Shown one piece after another: positions 1 to 6,770 of a DNA stretch of 6,770 bases (position 1 is its first letter; each line of letters starts with the position of its first letter). The DNA is from CAWEHT01 sp963808455 (lineage in GTDB: Bacteria; Chloroflexota; Anaerolineae; CG2-30-64-16): NCBI GenBank assembly GCA_963808455.1, contig CAWEHT010000211.1, forward strand, positions 1 through 6,770. Direction: 5' to 3'. A program made the translations under genes and the position numbers. The notes under the pieces were generated by a model, which did not search any database, was not told the origin of the DNA, and saw only the letters and a program-made list of their open reading frames with translations.

Positions 1-809
1 TAAGCCCAGCGAGATAGGGGAATAGCGAACAGGGGATACGGGACAGTGGCTTCCCACCATTCGCTGCGGAACTGCGCCACAGCCGGTACACGCCCGCGAG
101 CAGCAGCAGGCTCAGCAGGCTGTTCTGGCCATAGCTGATGGCCGCAAAGACGGGGAACCACGTCAAGGACCAGGCCAGCGCGCTCGAAGGTCCCCCGTCC
201 TCCGCAATCCTACCTGTGGGGGTCGGTTCTCCTGGCCCCGTGCCCCCGTGCTCCAGGCCGCCTCCCCACGGCCCGCAATTCCCAGGAGGTTTGCGCAGCA
301 GGCCGCGCCACCAGTCCCCAGGTGCCGGGCTTCGTCCCGCACCGGAGGGGCCCAGTTGGCACCCCGCTGGCAGGACGCCCCCGGCTGCCTCGCCACCAGC
401 CCCCACCTGACTCCACGCCACCGACCAGCCTGATGCTGCACCAGAGGGCCGCCAACCCAAACAGGCTCCAGAGCGCGAAACTGAGCCTGAAGGGCAGGGC
501 AGACAGCGGTTCGTACAGCCAGGCCAGGAAGGGCGGGGTGATAAACGCGTAGTAGTTGGTCAGGGAAGGCCCAATGATCTGCTGCTGCAGGTGGAACTGG
601 TAGGCCATGTCGTAGAGCCGGGGACTCTCCCCGAGCCGCAAAGTAGCGCCGGCCGCGTAGAACTGGAGGTAGTCGCCGCCAATCACCTGGCCGGCGAGAT
701 CCAGCCCATGCCTGCCTGCGAGGAGACTGACAAGCCACCCGGCCCACAGCGCGCCGCCTGCAATCCAGGCGTACCGGAGGCGTTTTCGCGACAGGAGGAC
801 AGAGCTCAC
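1..809 (-). CDS. GT87 (DUF2029) family membrane glycosyltransferase, 3' end off window, one frameshift
   Basis: GT87 proteins are multi-pass membrane enzymes that transfer mannose or similar sugars from polyprenyl phosphate carriers at the outer face of the membrane. The start is GTG at 809-807, overlapping the upstream stop as GTGA, so translation is probably coupled. A membrane segment lies at residues 13-31. It is followed by the family's first loop with GGDYLQFYAAG (Asp46 is the likely catalytic acid), RLYD at 64-67, YAFITPPFLAW near 87-97 and another membrane segment. Downstream, in another frame, come FPVFAAISYGQNSLLSLLLL and VYRLW, the usual GQN region, open to the left edge. The frame changes somewhere between about 210 and 430, equivalent to one extra base. 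Both frames are open there, so the point cannot be fixed. The roughly 75-residue hydrophilic loop at the break is longer than I expect for the family. Family call is firm; sugar and acceptor are unknown. Confidence 0.85.
8..39 (-). repeat. Degenerate tandem repeat, about 16 bases, two copies
   Basis: Written on the plus strand, AGCGAGATAGGGGAAT (8-23) is followed at once by AGCGAACAGGGGATAC (24-39). They share AGCGA and AGGGGA, with a one-base offset between the two blocks. On the coding strand it is pyrimidine-rich and reads in frame as a Ser/Pro/Leu/Phe stretch (LSRIPCSLFPYL) within a loop of the GT87 protein, between VYRLW and the next helix. Confidence 0.45.
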
Positions 810-2597
810 CTCAGCCGAGCCAGCAAGGCGTACTGATCCTCGTAGACAATCTGCCACCTGCCGGTCCCCTTCACGGCCTCGACCAACGGGCCTTGCTCTT
901 GCTTGCTGATCAGCACCGTGTTGATGCCGTAGCGGCTGAAGACTTGCTCCCAGCCAAACTGCGCGCTCGAGGCAGTGAAATAGTCTTGCCACAAGCTCGT
1001 CGGATAGAGCTCGATCCGCGTGTCGATGAAGACCCGCAGACCGGGGCAGGTCCACTCCAGATAGCTTCCGTAGCCCATGTCGTTGAAGAGGCGGGCGTCC
1101 TGTCCGGCTCCGCACAATACCGTCGCCGCTGTCCGCGGAGTCTGGCTGGCATTCACGAGATCCCGCCGCGCTGCCGTGATCGGCAGAGCCCCCCTCACCC
1201 AGGGGAGGCTGGCCAATGCGCAGAACACGAGCACCGCGAGCAACGCCACATTCGCGGCAGGCCTGCCTGCCGCGCCGCGCTCAGGCTTCGTCGCTCCGCG
1301 AGTGGGCGGCACGGCGGCTTCTAACGCGGCTGCCATTTCCTCTTTTTCCGGCTGTCTCACTTTCCCCGGCGGACGCGCGAATGCGACCGCAAACGCCGGC
1401 ACCGCCGCCATGGCGAACCAGGGCGCGCCGCGCCGTGCGTATAGCGTGAACAGCCCCAAGACAATCATGGCAGCAATGAGGTGGGGGCGTAACCGGAGCC
1501 GGCGCACATAGAGCAGCAGCAACAGCGCCAGCACGGCGGCGAAGAAGGTCGCGCCGTCCTGCTCGCGCACGCTGAGAGGCATGAATTCCATGCTGGAGAA
1601 CTGCGTCGTCTTGCTCTGAAAGAACCCGAGCACGTACCACACGATGCCAGCCGGTCCCGTCGGGTTGATGCACAGCGCCACCAGGGAAGCCACGCCCGCG
1701 CCGATGACGCTCCACGAGGAGGCAGAGAGTAGGGTGAAGGGAGTAGATTGTAGGCCCGTTTGCTCGCTGGAGCGTTCGTCAGGTGTGTCTGAACAGGCCA
1801 ACCGGGGCGTTTCCTGGGCCCAGTCAGCCCACCGACGCGCACTTCGCTCTCTCGGCCCGATCCCTTCAGGTTCGGGCATCGGGCTGCACCCAACCTGCCG
1901 GGCAAACCAGTTGCGGCGACGCTGCAGGGTTTCCTCGACCACCTTGGAGGCCACGTAAACACCAAGCAGCAGGATCCCGAACGCAAAAGCCCCGTGCAGG
2001 TTCACCCACACGGCGAACAGAATGGGAGCCGCCCATAGGCACCTGCCCCCACGCTGGTCATGTCGCTGCAGCAGCCACACGAGCGCGCCGTAGCAGAGAA
2101 ACGACACCGCTTCAGGCCGGGCGCCCCAGCTCATCGCGCCGATGGCCGCCGCTACCATCGTCGCCGCGGCCGCGGCCCGGACGTGGCCCCCGGAGGCGGC
2201 GAAGGCGGCAGCTTCAATTAGGGCGTAGCCGCCGGCCACGGTTCAGCGCGACGGCGAAAATCGCCAACGGCAGCCCGCCAGCGGCGTACAGCAGGTAGAG
2301 AATAACCTGCATGAGCCAGGCCTCGTTGGTCCACGGGAAGCCGCTGCGGGTAAATGTGAAGGAGTCAACCGCCGGCACGGAGTGGCTGGTCAGTATGATC
2401 TGGCCCGTTCGCACGTGCCACCAGAAATCATGCGGCATAACCTGCAACAGGTTGCCGACGACGAAGACGACCACTACTGGCAGCAGCAGCCAGATCGTCG
2501 AGAGGTTCGCCCACGCAAGGGCACAGGCGCGCCCTGTTCCGCGCCGCCGGGCTGCCGCGCCCAGGGCACGCCGCTCCCTGGGCGGACGGCAATTCAC
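806..2597 (-). CDS. Polytopic membrane protein of DxWWH type, probable GT-C glycosyltransferase, one frameshift
   Basis: Reconstructed length is about 596 residues. Near the N-terminus a membrane segment (about 35-53) is followed by PHDFWWHVRTG (Asp57, His61), then DSFTFTRSGFPWTNEAW (about 78-94). This layout is known from a large family of uncharacterised bacterial membrane proteins resembling GT-C enzymes, where the Asp after the first helix is thought to be catalytic. Many hydrophobic helices follow, including NLHGAFAFGILLLGVYVA. The C-terminal soluble part has LFNDMGYGSYLEW (about 503-515) and RVFIDTRIELYP (about 521-532), also typical of this family. The GTG start at 2597 has GGAGGG nine bases upstream. 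The frame shifts at about 2240, where reading AAC then GTG needs one extra base removed; the sense resumes as VAGGYALIE. A loop at about 1715-1935 is unusually long and hydrophilic. No substrate can be assigned. Its stop overlaps the next GT87 start. Confidence 0.8.
1724..1748 (-). repeat. Short degenerate repeat with 14-base spacing in a membrane-protein loop
   Basis: GAGTAG occurs at 1727-1732 and 1741-1746 (plus strand), joined by GGTGAAGG. On the coding strand the pattern is CTACTCCCTTCACC followed by CTACTCTCTGCC. It encodes STPFTLLSAS in the long loop of the DxWWH protein. The composition and style resemble the repeat near the left edge of the window. Confidence 0.35.
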
Positions 2598-2606
2598 TTT
2601 CGTCGG

Positions 2607-2612
2607 CCCTCC
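2607..2612 (-). promoter_or_regulatory. Shine-Dalgarno site for the 2597 GTG start
   Basis: The minus strand reads GGAGGG, nine bases before GTG at 2597-2595. The frame has an in-frame TAG about ten codons upstream and no other plausible start between, so this site decides the start of the DxWWH membrane protein. Confidence 0.6.
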
Positions 2613-2664
2613 GCAAGGGGTTTCGTTCTACGGAATTCGTTGACGCCCCCAGCAGCTCACCCCC

Positions 2665-4080
2665 TTACCTCCGCCGCCCGGCTCGGGTTGGCAAGAAAAT
2701 CTCCGCCGGCAGGGACACACCCACCGTCGCCAATTGCTCCGAAAAACTGGGGCGCACTCCCGTGGGCTCAAGCGACCCGACGATCTTGCCGTCCACGAAT
2801 CCTGTCTGGACGAACGTAAAGATATCCTGCAGGACGACGGTGTCCCCCTCCATGCCCTGAACTTCCGTTACATAGGTGACGTGGCGGGAGCCGTCGCGCA
2901 TTCGCTCTTGATGGATGATCAGATTCGACCGCGCTCGCTATCTGCTCGCGGATAGCGCGCAGCGGCAAATCCATTCCGGCCATCAGCACCATCGTCTCCA
3001 GGCGCCGCAGTGTGTCGCGCGGCCCGTTGGAATGCAACGTAGTGAGCGACCCGTCGTGCCCCGTGTTCATGGCCTGCAGCATGTCCAGCGCTTCGCCCGA
3101 CCGGACCTCGCCCACCACGATGCGGTCCGGGCGCATGCGGAAACAGTTGACGATCAGGTTGCGGATGGTCACCTCTCCCCGGCCTTCGGTGTTCTGTGTC
3201 CGCGTCTCCAGCCGCACCACGTGCTTCTGGCGAAGCTGCAGCTCCGCCGCGTCTTCGACGGTAACGAACCGTTCATCGGCGCGGAATGAAGGGCGGAGAG
3301 GACATTCAAAAGCGTGGTCTTGCCGGAGCCGGTGCCACCGCAGATCATGATGTTGATGCCCCGCGATGGCCGCTTGGAGCAAGGCAACAATCTCCGGGCA
3401 GAAGGAACCGAAGCGGATGCAATTGCTCGATTTGCAAGCGGGTCGCGGCCGAAGCTGCGGATGGTAAGCGTGGGTCCGTTCAGGGCCAGCGGCGGGATCA
3501 TCGCATTGACGCGCGAGCCGTCGGCCAGGCGGGCATCGACCATGGGCGAGCTGGCTGTCGATCCGGCGGCCCAGCGGCGTGACGATGCGTTGGATGATGC
3601 GCATCACGTGATCGTCGTCTACGAACTCAGCGGTCGTCCGTTCCAGCCTCCCGCGCCTTTCAACATACACCATCTTCGGCCCGTTGACCATGACCTCCGT
3701 CACCTCGGCATCATGCAGGAATGGCTCGATCGGGCCATAGCCAAGGATCTCCGCCGTAATCAGGTCGAAGAGCTCATCACGCTCGGCACGGCCGACCAGC
3801 AGTTTCTCCTCCGCCAGCACGGCGTTGAAGATGTTCTGGATCTCCTGTCGTACACGCTCGCCATCGACGCCGCTCGGGCCTGGGACCATGTCCGAAATCA
3901 AACCGCGTGGACCTTCTTGCGGATGGTCGCATAGGGCTCCTCGGACAGATTGGCAACTCTGCCATTAGGACGAGAACCGGCGGCTGGCGTCTCCCCGGGC
4001 CAACCTGGAGCCGATGGATCGTTCCGGCGGCCTGCCGGCGGAAGGTCGGTTGGCGGAAGCGTGCGCACTAGAACAGACAT
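2665..4080 (-). pseudogene. cpaF: CpaF/TadA-type secretion (tight adherence pilus) ATPase, broken by about seven frameshifts
   Basis: CpaF (TadA) is the cytoplasmic hexameric ATPase that powers Flp/Tad pilus assembly, in the type II/IV secretion ATPase superfamily. Reconstructed length is about 469 residues, normal for the family. In order: a Pro-rich N-terminus (1-45); IRKKVHA; an N-terminal domain with LGYGPIEPFL and VTEVMVNGPKMVYVERRGRL; SPMVDARLADGSRVN; Walker A GGTGSGKTT (about 247-255); VTVEDAAEL (about 271-279, acidic box); MRPDRIVVGEVR (about 314-325, Walker B region); and NTGHDGSLTTLHSN (about 337-350, His box). The C-terminus has RMRDGSRHVTYVTEVQGMEGD and ends GRRR-TAA. Frame changes are needed near 3901, 3550, 3435, 3419, 3361, 3278 and 2925. 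Every core motif survives and I see no extra in-frame nonsense changes, so sequencing indels are as likely as decay. It has its own likely promoter. No other tad gene is in view. Confidence 0.88.
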
Positions 4081-4082
4081 AA

Positions 4083-4088
4083 CTCCCT
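4083..4088 (-). promoter_or_regulatory. Possible ribosome binding site for cpaF
   Basis: AGGGAG on the minus strand sits only two bases before the ATG at 4080-4078, which is closer than usual. An in-frame GTG at 4068-4066 would lie about 14 bases from it. The start of cpaF is therefore uncertain by four codons. Confidence 0.35.
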
Positions 4089-4104
4089 ACGCGGTCAGGC
4101 TGTG

Positions 4105-4126
4105 GGTGGCGCATGCCAATGCCACC
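4105..4126 (-). promoter_or_regulatory. Hairpin in the cpaF leader
   Basis: The minus strand has GGTGGC, a ten-base loop and GCCACC, a perfect six-pair stem in the predicted leader between the promoter and the cpaF ATG. No T run follows, so it is not a standard terminator. It could affect leader folding or RNA stability, or be chance. Confidence 0.3.
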
Positions 4127-4160
4127 ATATCTCGGTAGAGAACATTCCTACTTGTTGAGG

Positions 4161-4189
4161 ATTATAAGATGTTTATGGGAGGCGGTAAA
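4161..4189 (-). promoter_or_regulatory. Sigma70-type promoter for cpaF
   Basis: On the minus strand TTTACC (4189-4184) is followed by a 17-base spacer and a perfect TATAAT (4166-4161). The spacing is optimal, the -10 box is consensus, and the -35 box matches TTGACA at four of six positions. The patch is AT-rich within a GC-rich window. The -35 box lies in the last codons of the upstream membrane-protein gene. Transcription would start near 4154, giving a leader of about 75 bases before the cpaF ATG. This suggests that cpaF can be expressed apart from the upstream glycosyltransferases. Confidence 0.5.
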
Positions 4190-5759
4190 TAGTAACTTCG
4201 TCCTGTTTGAAGACCAAAGTGGCCAGCGCCAGTTCCGGAGTCAGACTGTTTCGGCCCGGTCCGGCAAGGCAACGCTCGGCCGGAGAAATATATATGTAGC
4301 GGATGTGATACCGCTGTTCCAGATCGACCCACGCGCCGGCTGAAAGCTGGCCGCCGAAGAAAGCAGCCGCCTCGGCCGTCCGCTCGCTGTAATTTGCCGT
4401 CTCAGCCGGATGCCCGGTGAAGACGCGCACACCTGCCTGGCCGGGTAGGAGGTTGCCACTGCTTGCCGAAGCCAGCACGAGCTCGCCTTGCGCGTGATCC
4501 AGCAGCCACGCCATGCCGGAAGCCTCCGCGTGTGATACGTATAGCTGCGAACCTGAGCCCGCCTGCGACCCACCATCCTGCCGCAAGGGAATCATCACGA
4601 ACAGCCCCAGGAGCACAAGGTTCCCGATCACCGCAAGGCCTTGGAAAACCAATCTCCCCTTTTCCCCGCTTGCCCGTCCTGGACTAAGGCGGCAGAAGCC
4701 CAGCACGGCGAGCATGCCGAACGGAATACTGACCCCGGTCAGGAAACGCCGTTGCGTCTCAAGGGGCGCATAGGCCAGGGCAATCGTCGCGGCGGCCCAG
4801 GCCACCAGCAATAGCTCGCCGGTGCCTCCATGGCGCAGCGCCAGCCAGGCGCCCGGCAAGGCCATCAACCCGAGCAGCCCGAGGCCAACCACGACAGCGG
4901 GCAGGGAAGGCGTGAGTGACACGTTTTGGGCGGCCCAGCCCGCCAGCAGTGGGTCCCCATGGTAGAGGACCGCATCGTACAATACGACTGGCGCTGAAAA
5001 CAATCCGGCCCCGGCAGCCACAGTCAGCCCTACCGGGAGCCAGCCTGGCTCACGAACAGCGCGCAGGGCCACGTAGACAGCGATCGCTCCGCCTGCCGGC
5101 ACGAGGCCAAATGGCTCCACGATGGCCAGGAGCAACGCCAGCAAACCTGGCACCAGCCAGCTCCGCGCACCGGGCAACGGCCAAGCCACGTAGCGAAGCA
5201 GGAAAACCATCAGTGCCAGCGCCAGCGGAAAGTGCGGATTGGCAAGCAGGCCCAGGAAGGTGAAGCCCTCCGGCACCCACATGTCGATCGCCAGCAAACC
5301 CAGGATCGTGCTGCAGCCAGCCAAGGCCCGTGCCGGCGGCTGCCAGCCAGAAGGCCAGGCGTCGCTCGCCGAGGTCTGGGGTCAAGTGGGCAGCGAAAAC
5401 GTAAATCCCAGGCAGCAACATCGCGCCGCCCAAGAGCCTGGCCGCGTGGTAGACCACTGCCAGAGGCAAGCCGAAAGCCCGCGGAAGATGTCCCAACGCG
5501 AGGTAGTACAGGAAAACGTAGGCTCCCCGACCCGGCTCAGGTGTGAACGGGGATGGAACTGCCACGAGCCGGCCCAGCCCTCGCGGATTTTGGCCAGATA
5601 AGAATTGCCATCGAGTGGGTTGATCACGAGGCCGACGAATTGGTGGCCCGGCGGCGTCGCCAGCCAGGCCACCAGATAGGGCAGGCAGCTTGCCGCGAGG
5701 AGCAGGGCAGTCCACAGAACCACATAGCGCCACTCGCGCGCCGAAATGCTTTGTTTCAT
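4173..5759 (-). CDS. Polytopic membrane protein, probable GT-C/GT39-like glycosyltransferase, two compensating frameshifts
   Basis: Reconstructed length is about 528 residues. The ATG at 5759-5757 overlaps the upstream stop as ATGA and has GGAGGGG six bases before it. Order: membrane helix (about 13-34), a loop with NPLDGNSYLAKIREGWAGSW (about 47-66, Asp50 a candidate catalytic acid), PFTPEPGRGAYVFLYYLALG, then DMWVPEGFTFLGLLANPHFP, many helices, and a C-terminal outer domain with LASASSGNLLPGQAGVRVFTGHPAETANYSE (described here as key pieces ASSGNLLP, FTGHPAET) and RYIYISPAER. I know this layout from uncharacterised membrane proteins, mainly Chloroflexota. The frame changes at the C4 run opposite 5549-5552 (one base missing) and returns near 5313 (one extra base). 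The stretch between reads correctly in the shifted frame, so the pair restores the original frame. The sugar donor and acceptor are unknown; the enzyme class is inferred from topology and the DGNSY loop. Confidence 0.78.
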
Positions 5760-6770
5760 GGCTGGCCCCTCCGCCTGGAGAGCGCGGCCGGATACAGCGC
5801 GGTCGGCTTGTGACTGGCGAAGACGTAGATGAAACCCCAGGCTGGACCTAGCCACCAAAAGATCTGCATTGGCACGTTGTGAAGAGCGATATAGAGGACC
5901 AGAGCCAGCCCATCGACGGCGCCGTAGAGCAAGGCCACCCGCACGACGTGGGATCGCACCGCAGTCGGCGGAAACGTAGCGGCCATCTGGGCGAGTGGCA
6001 GTATCAGCAGGACCTGGTCGTAGACCCAGCTATGCGGACTGGTGAGCAGTGACACAAGCACCAGGACAGGCGCCTCCCGGCCCCATTCCCAGTCGCGGTG
6101 ACGTTGCCACCAGTGCCGGGCGAACCAGACGACCCCGAGGAGGGCCGGCAGCCACTGGACCCAGGCGCGCCCACCGCCGAACCAGATCCTGAGCAGTGTG
6201 GAAATATTGGGAGACATGATGTTGGTGGGAGAGAGCCGGGTCATCAGCGTAACGTAGTAGGCGAAGATGGGCGGGTTGGCGAGCAGCGCAATGCCACTCA
6301 TCGTGAAGATCGCCGCGCAGGCCCCGAGGATGACGCGCCAGCGGCGTCGCTCCAACGTCCAAAGCAACAGAGCGAGGCAGAACAGGAAGACCACATGCGG
6401 TTTGAGGGCCACGAGTCCCAGCGCCAGGCCTGCCAGCACCTCACGTCGTTGACGCATGGCAAGGAGAAACCCGACGGCCCCGAACAGGACCCAGGCGCTC
6501 ATCTGGCCCAGCTTCAGAAGGTCCAGTGCGGGAACAAAGGTCGCGGCCAGCAGGAGCGGGTAGAACCAGCGCCGTTGGCTCCCTCCAAAGAATCGCCAGG
6601 CAAGATAGGCGCAGGAAAAGACAAGCGCCGCGTTGGCGATTAGCCACAACAAGGCGGCGACGTGGTAGCTCACCCAGCCGAGAGGCGCAACCAGCGGGAG
6701 CGCCCACGGCGGTTCCCACACCATGTTCAGGCCGGTGCCAGACCAGCCGGCACCTATCTGGAGTGGCATG
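5756..6770 (-). CDS. GT87 (DUF2029) family membrane glycosyltransferase, N-terminus off window
   Basis: This is the only gene in the window that reads cleanly, for 337 residues from the first visible ATG at 6769. GT87 proteins usually have about 400 residues, and the sequence here begins at the loop normally preceded by a first helix and catalytic Asp. That ATG is therefore probably internal and the true start lies beyond the right edge. Visible family marks, counted from it: MVWEPPWALPL (about 16-26, the PPWA loop), LLKLGQMSAW (the GQ motif), a helix with LAGLALGLVALKPHVVFLF (Lys-Pro after the helix) and a C-terminal SPHSWVYDQVLLILPL (conserved Ser-Pro and Tyr-Asp). About nine helices are likely. 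It would transfer a sugar from a polyprenyl phosphate carrier at the outer membrane face. Its stop overlaps the next start by ATGA, implying coupled translation. Donor and acceptor are unknown. Confidence 0.87.
   Translation of the reverse strand, partial: MPLQIGAGWSGTGLNMVWEPPWALPLVAPLGWVSYHVAALLWLIANAALVFSCAYLAWRFFGGSQRRWFYPLLLAATFVPALDLLKLGQMSAWVLFGAVGFLLAMRQRREVLAGLALGLVALKPHVVFLFCLALLLWTLERRRWRVILGACAAIFTMSGIALLANPPIFAYYVTLMTRLSPTNIMSPNISTLLRIWFGGGRAWVQWLPALLGVVWFARHWWQRHRDWEWGREAPVLVLVSLLTSPHSWVYDQVLLILPLAQMAATFPPTAVRSHVVRVALLYGAVDGLALVLYIALHNVPMQIFWWLGPAWGFIYVFASHKPTALYPAALSRRRGQP
5766..5772 (-). promoter_or_regulatory. Shine-Dalgarno site for the 5759 ATG start
   Basis: GGAGGGG on the minus strand, six bases before the ATG at 5759, lies within the end of the upstream GT87 gene. 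It fixes the start of the GT-C-like gene and fits reinitiation at the ATGA overlap. Confidence 0.65.

Noticed and set aside
138..552. Three overlapping plus-strand frames at the left end
   Set aside because: Their products are Pro/Arg-rich low-complexity strings opposite the GT87 loop. The minus-strand GT87 motifs continue on both sides of this stretch.
1077..2298. Several plus-strand frames of 77-171 codons
   Set aside because: They are antisense to the DxWWH membrane protein, rich in Arg/Pro/Ala, and show no domain or ribosome site; they are shadows of GC-rich coding sequence.
2615..2666. Long-range pairing AAGGGG with CCCCTT between cpaF and the next gene, as terminator or ribosome-site mask
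   Set aside because: The stem is only six pairs with a loop of about 40 bases and no T run follows, so it is too weak to call.
3314..3934. Open plus-strand frame of 206 codons across cpaF
   Set aside because: The opposite strand carries the CpaF motifs over the same bases. The plus-strand product has no recognisable domain, and long antisense frames are common in GC-rich genes.
5549..5552. Programmed ribosomal frameshift at the C4 run in the 4173-5759 gene
   Set aside because: A second, opposite frame change is needed only about 235 bases later, and neither point shows a clear slippery heptamer with a downstream structure. Indels are simpler.
6098..6643. Plus-strand frame of 181 codons across the right-hand GT87 gene
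   Set aside because: The minus-strand GT87 reading is uninterrupted with family motifs in order. The plus-strand product is a charged, domainless shadow.

Overview
This is a GC-rich bacterial window in which every supported gene lies on the minus strand, so the genes run from right to left. I recognise five genes: two GT87 (DUF2029) polyprenyl-phosphate-mannose-type membrane glycosyltransferases, two other large multi-pass membrane proteins that look like GT-C glycosyltransferases, and one CpaF/TadA secretion ATPase. The membrane proteins and the CpaF sequence remind me most of Chloroflexota or related uncultured lineages. That is an impression from protein style only, with no marker gene behind it.

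Layout in transcription order: a GT87 protein cut by the right edge (5756-6770); a GT-C-like membrane protein starting inside its stop codon by an ATGA overlap (4173-5759); a 92-base gap with a good sigma70-type promoter and a hairpin; a cpaF gene (2665-4080); a 67-base gap; a DxWWH-type membrane protein (806-2597); and a second GT87 protein joined to it by a GTGA overlap and cut by the left edge (1-809). There is no gene-free stretch over 300 bases. I see no tRNA, rRNA, CRISPR, transposase or convincing terminator.

The main peculiarity is frame integrity. Four of the five genes need frame corrections: about seven in cpaF, two in the 4173-5759 gene, one in 806-2597 and one in 1-809. The residues on both sides of each break still match the families well, and most corrections are extra single bases. 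This pattern fits indel-rich sequencing, but real decay of cpaF cannot be excluded. Only the 5756-6769 gene reads cleanly.

The second peculiarity is that loops of the two left-hand membrane proteins carry hydrophilic or low-complexity inserts. Two of these contain short pyrimidine-rich (coding strand) degenerate repeats, kept in frame.

Functionally the region looks like an envelope glycosylation block, with lipid-linked sugars used at the outer face of the membrane, plus one component of a Tad/type IV-like pilus machine. No other tad genes are visible here. I did not find a clearly new biological system.
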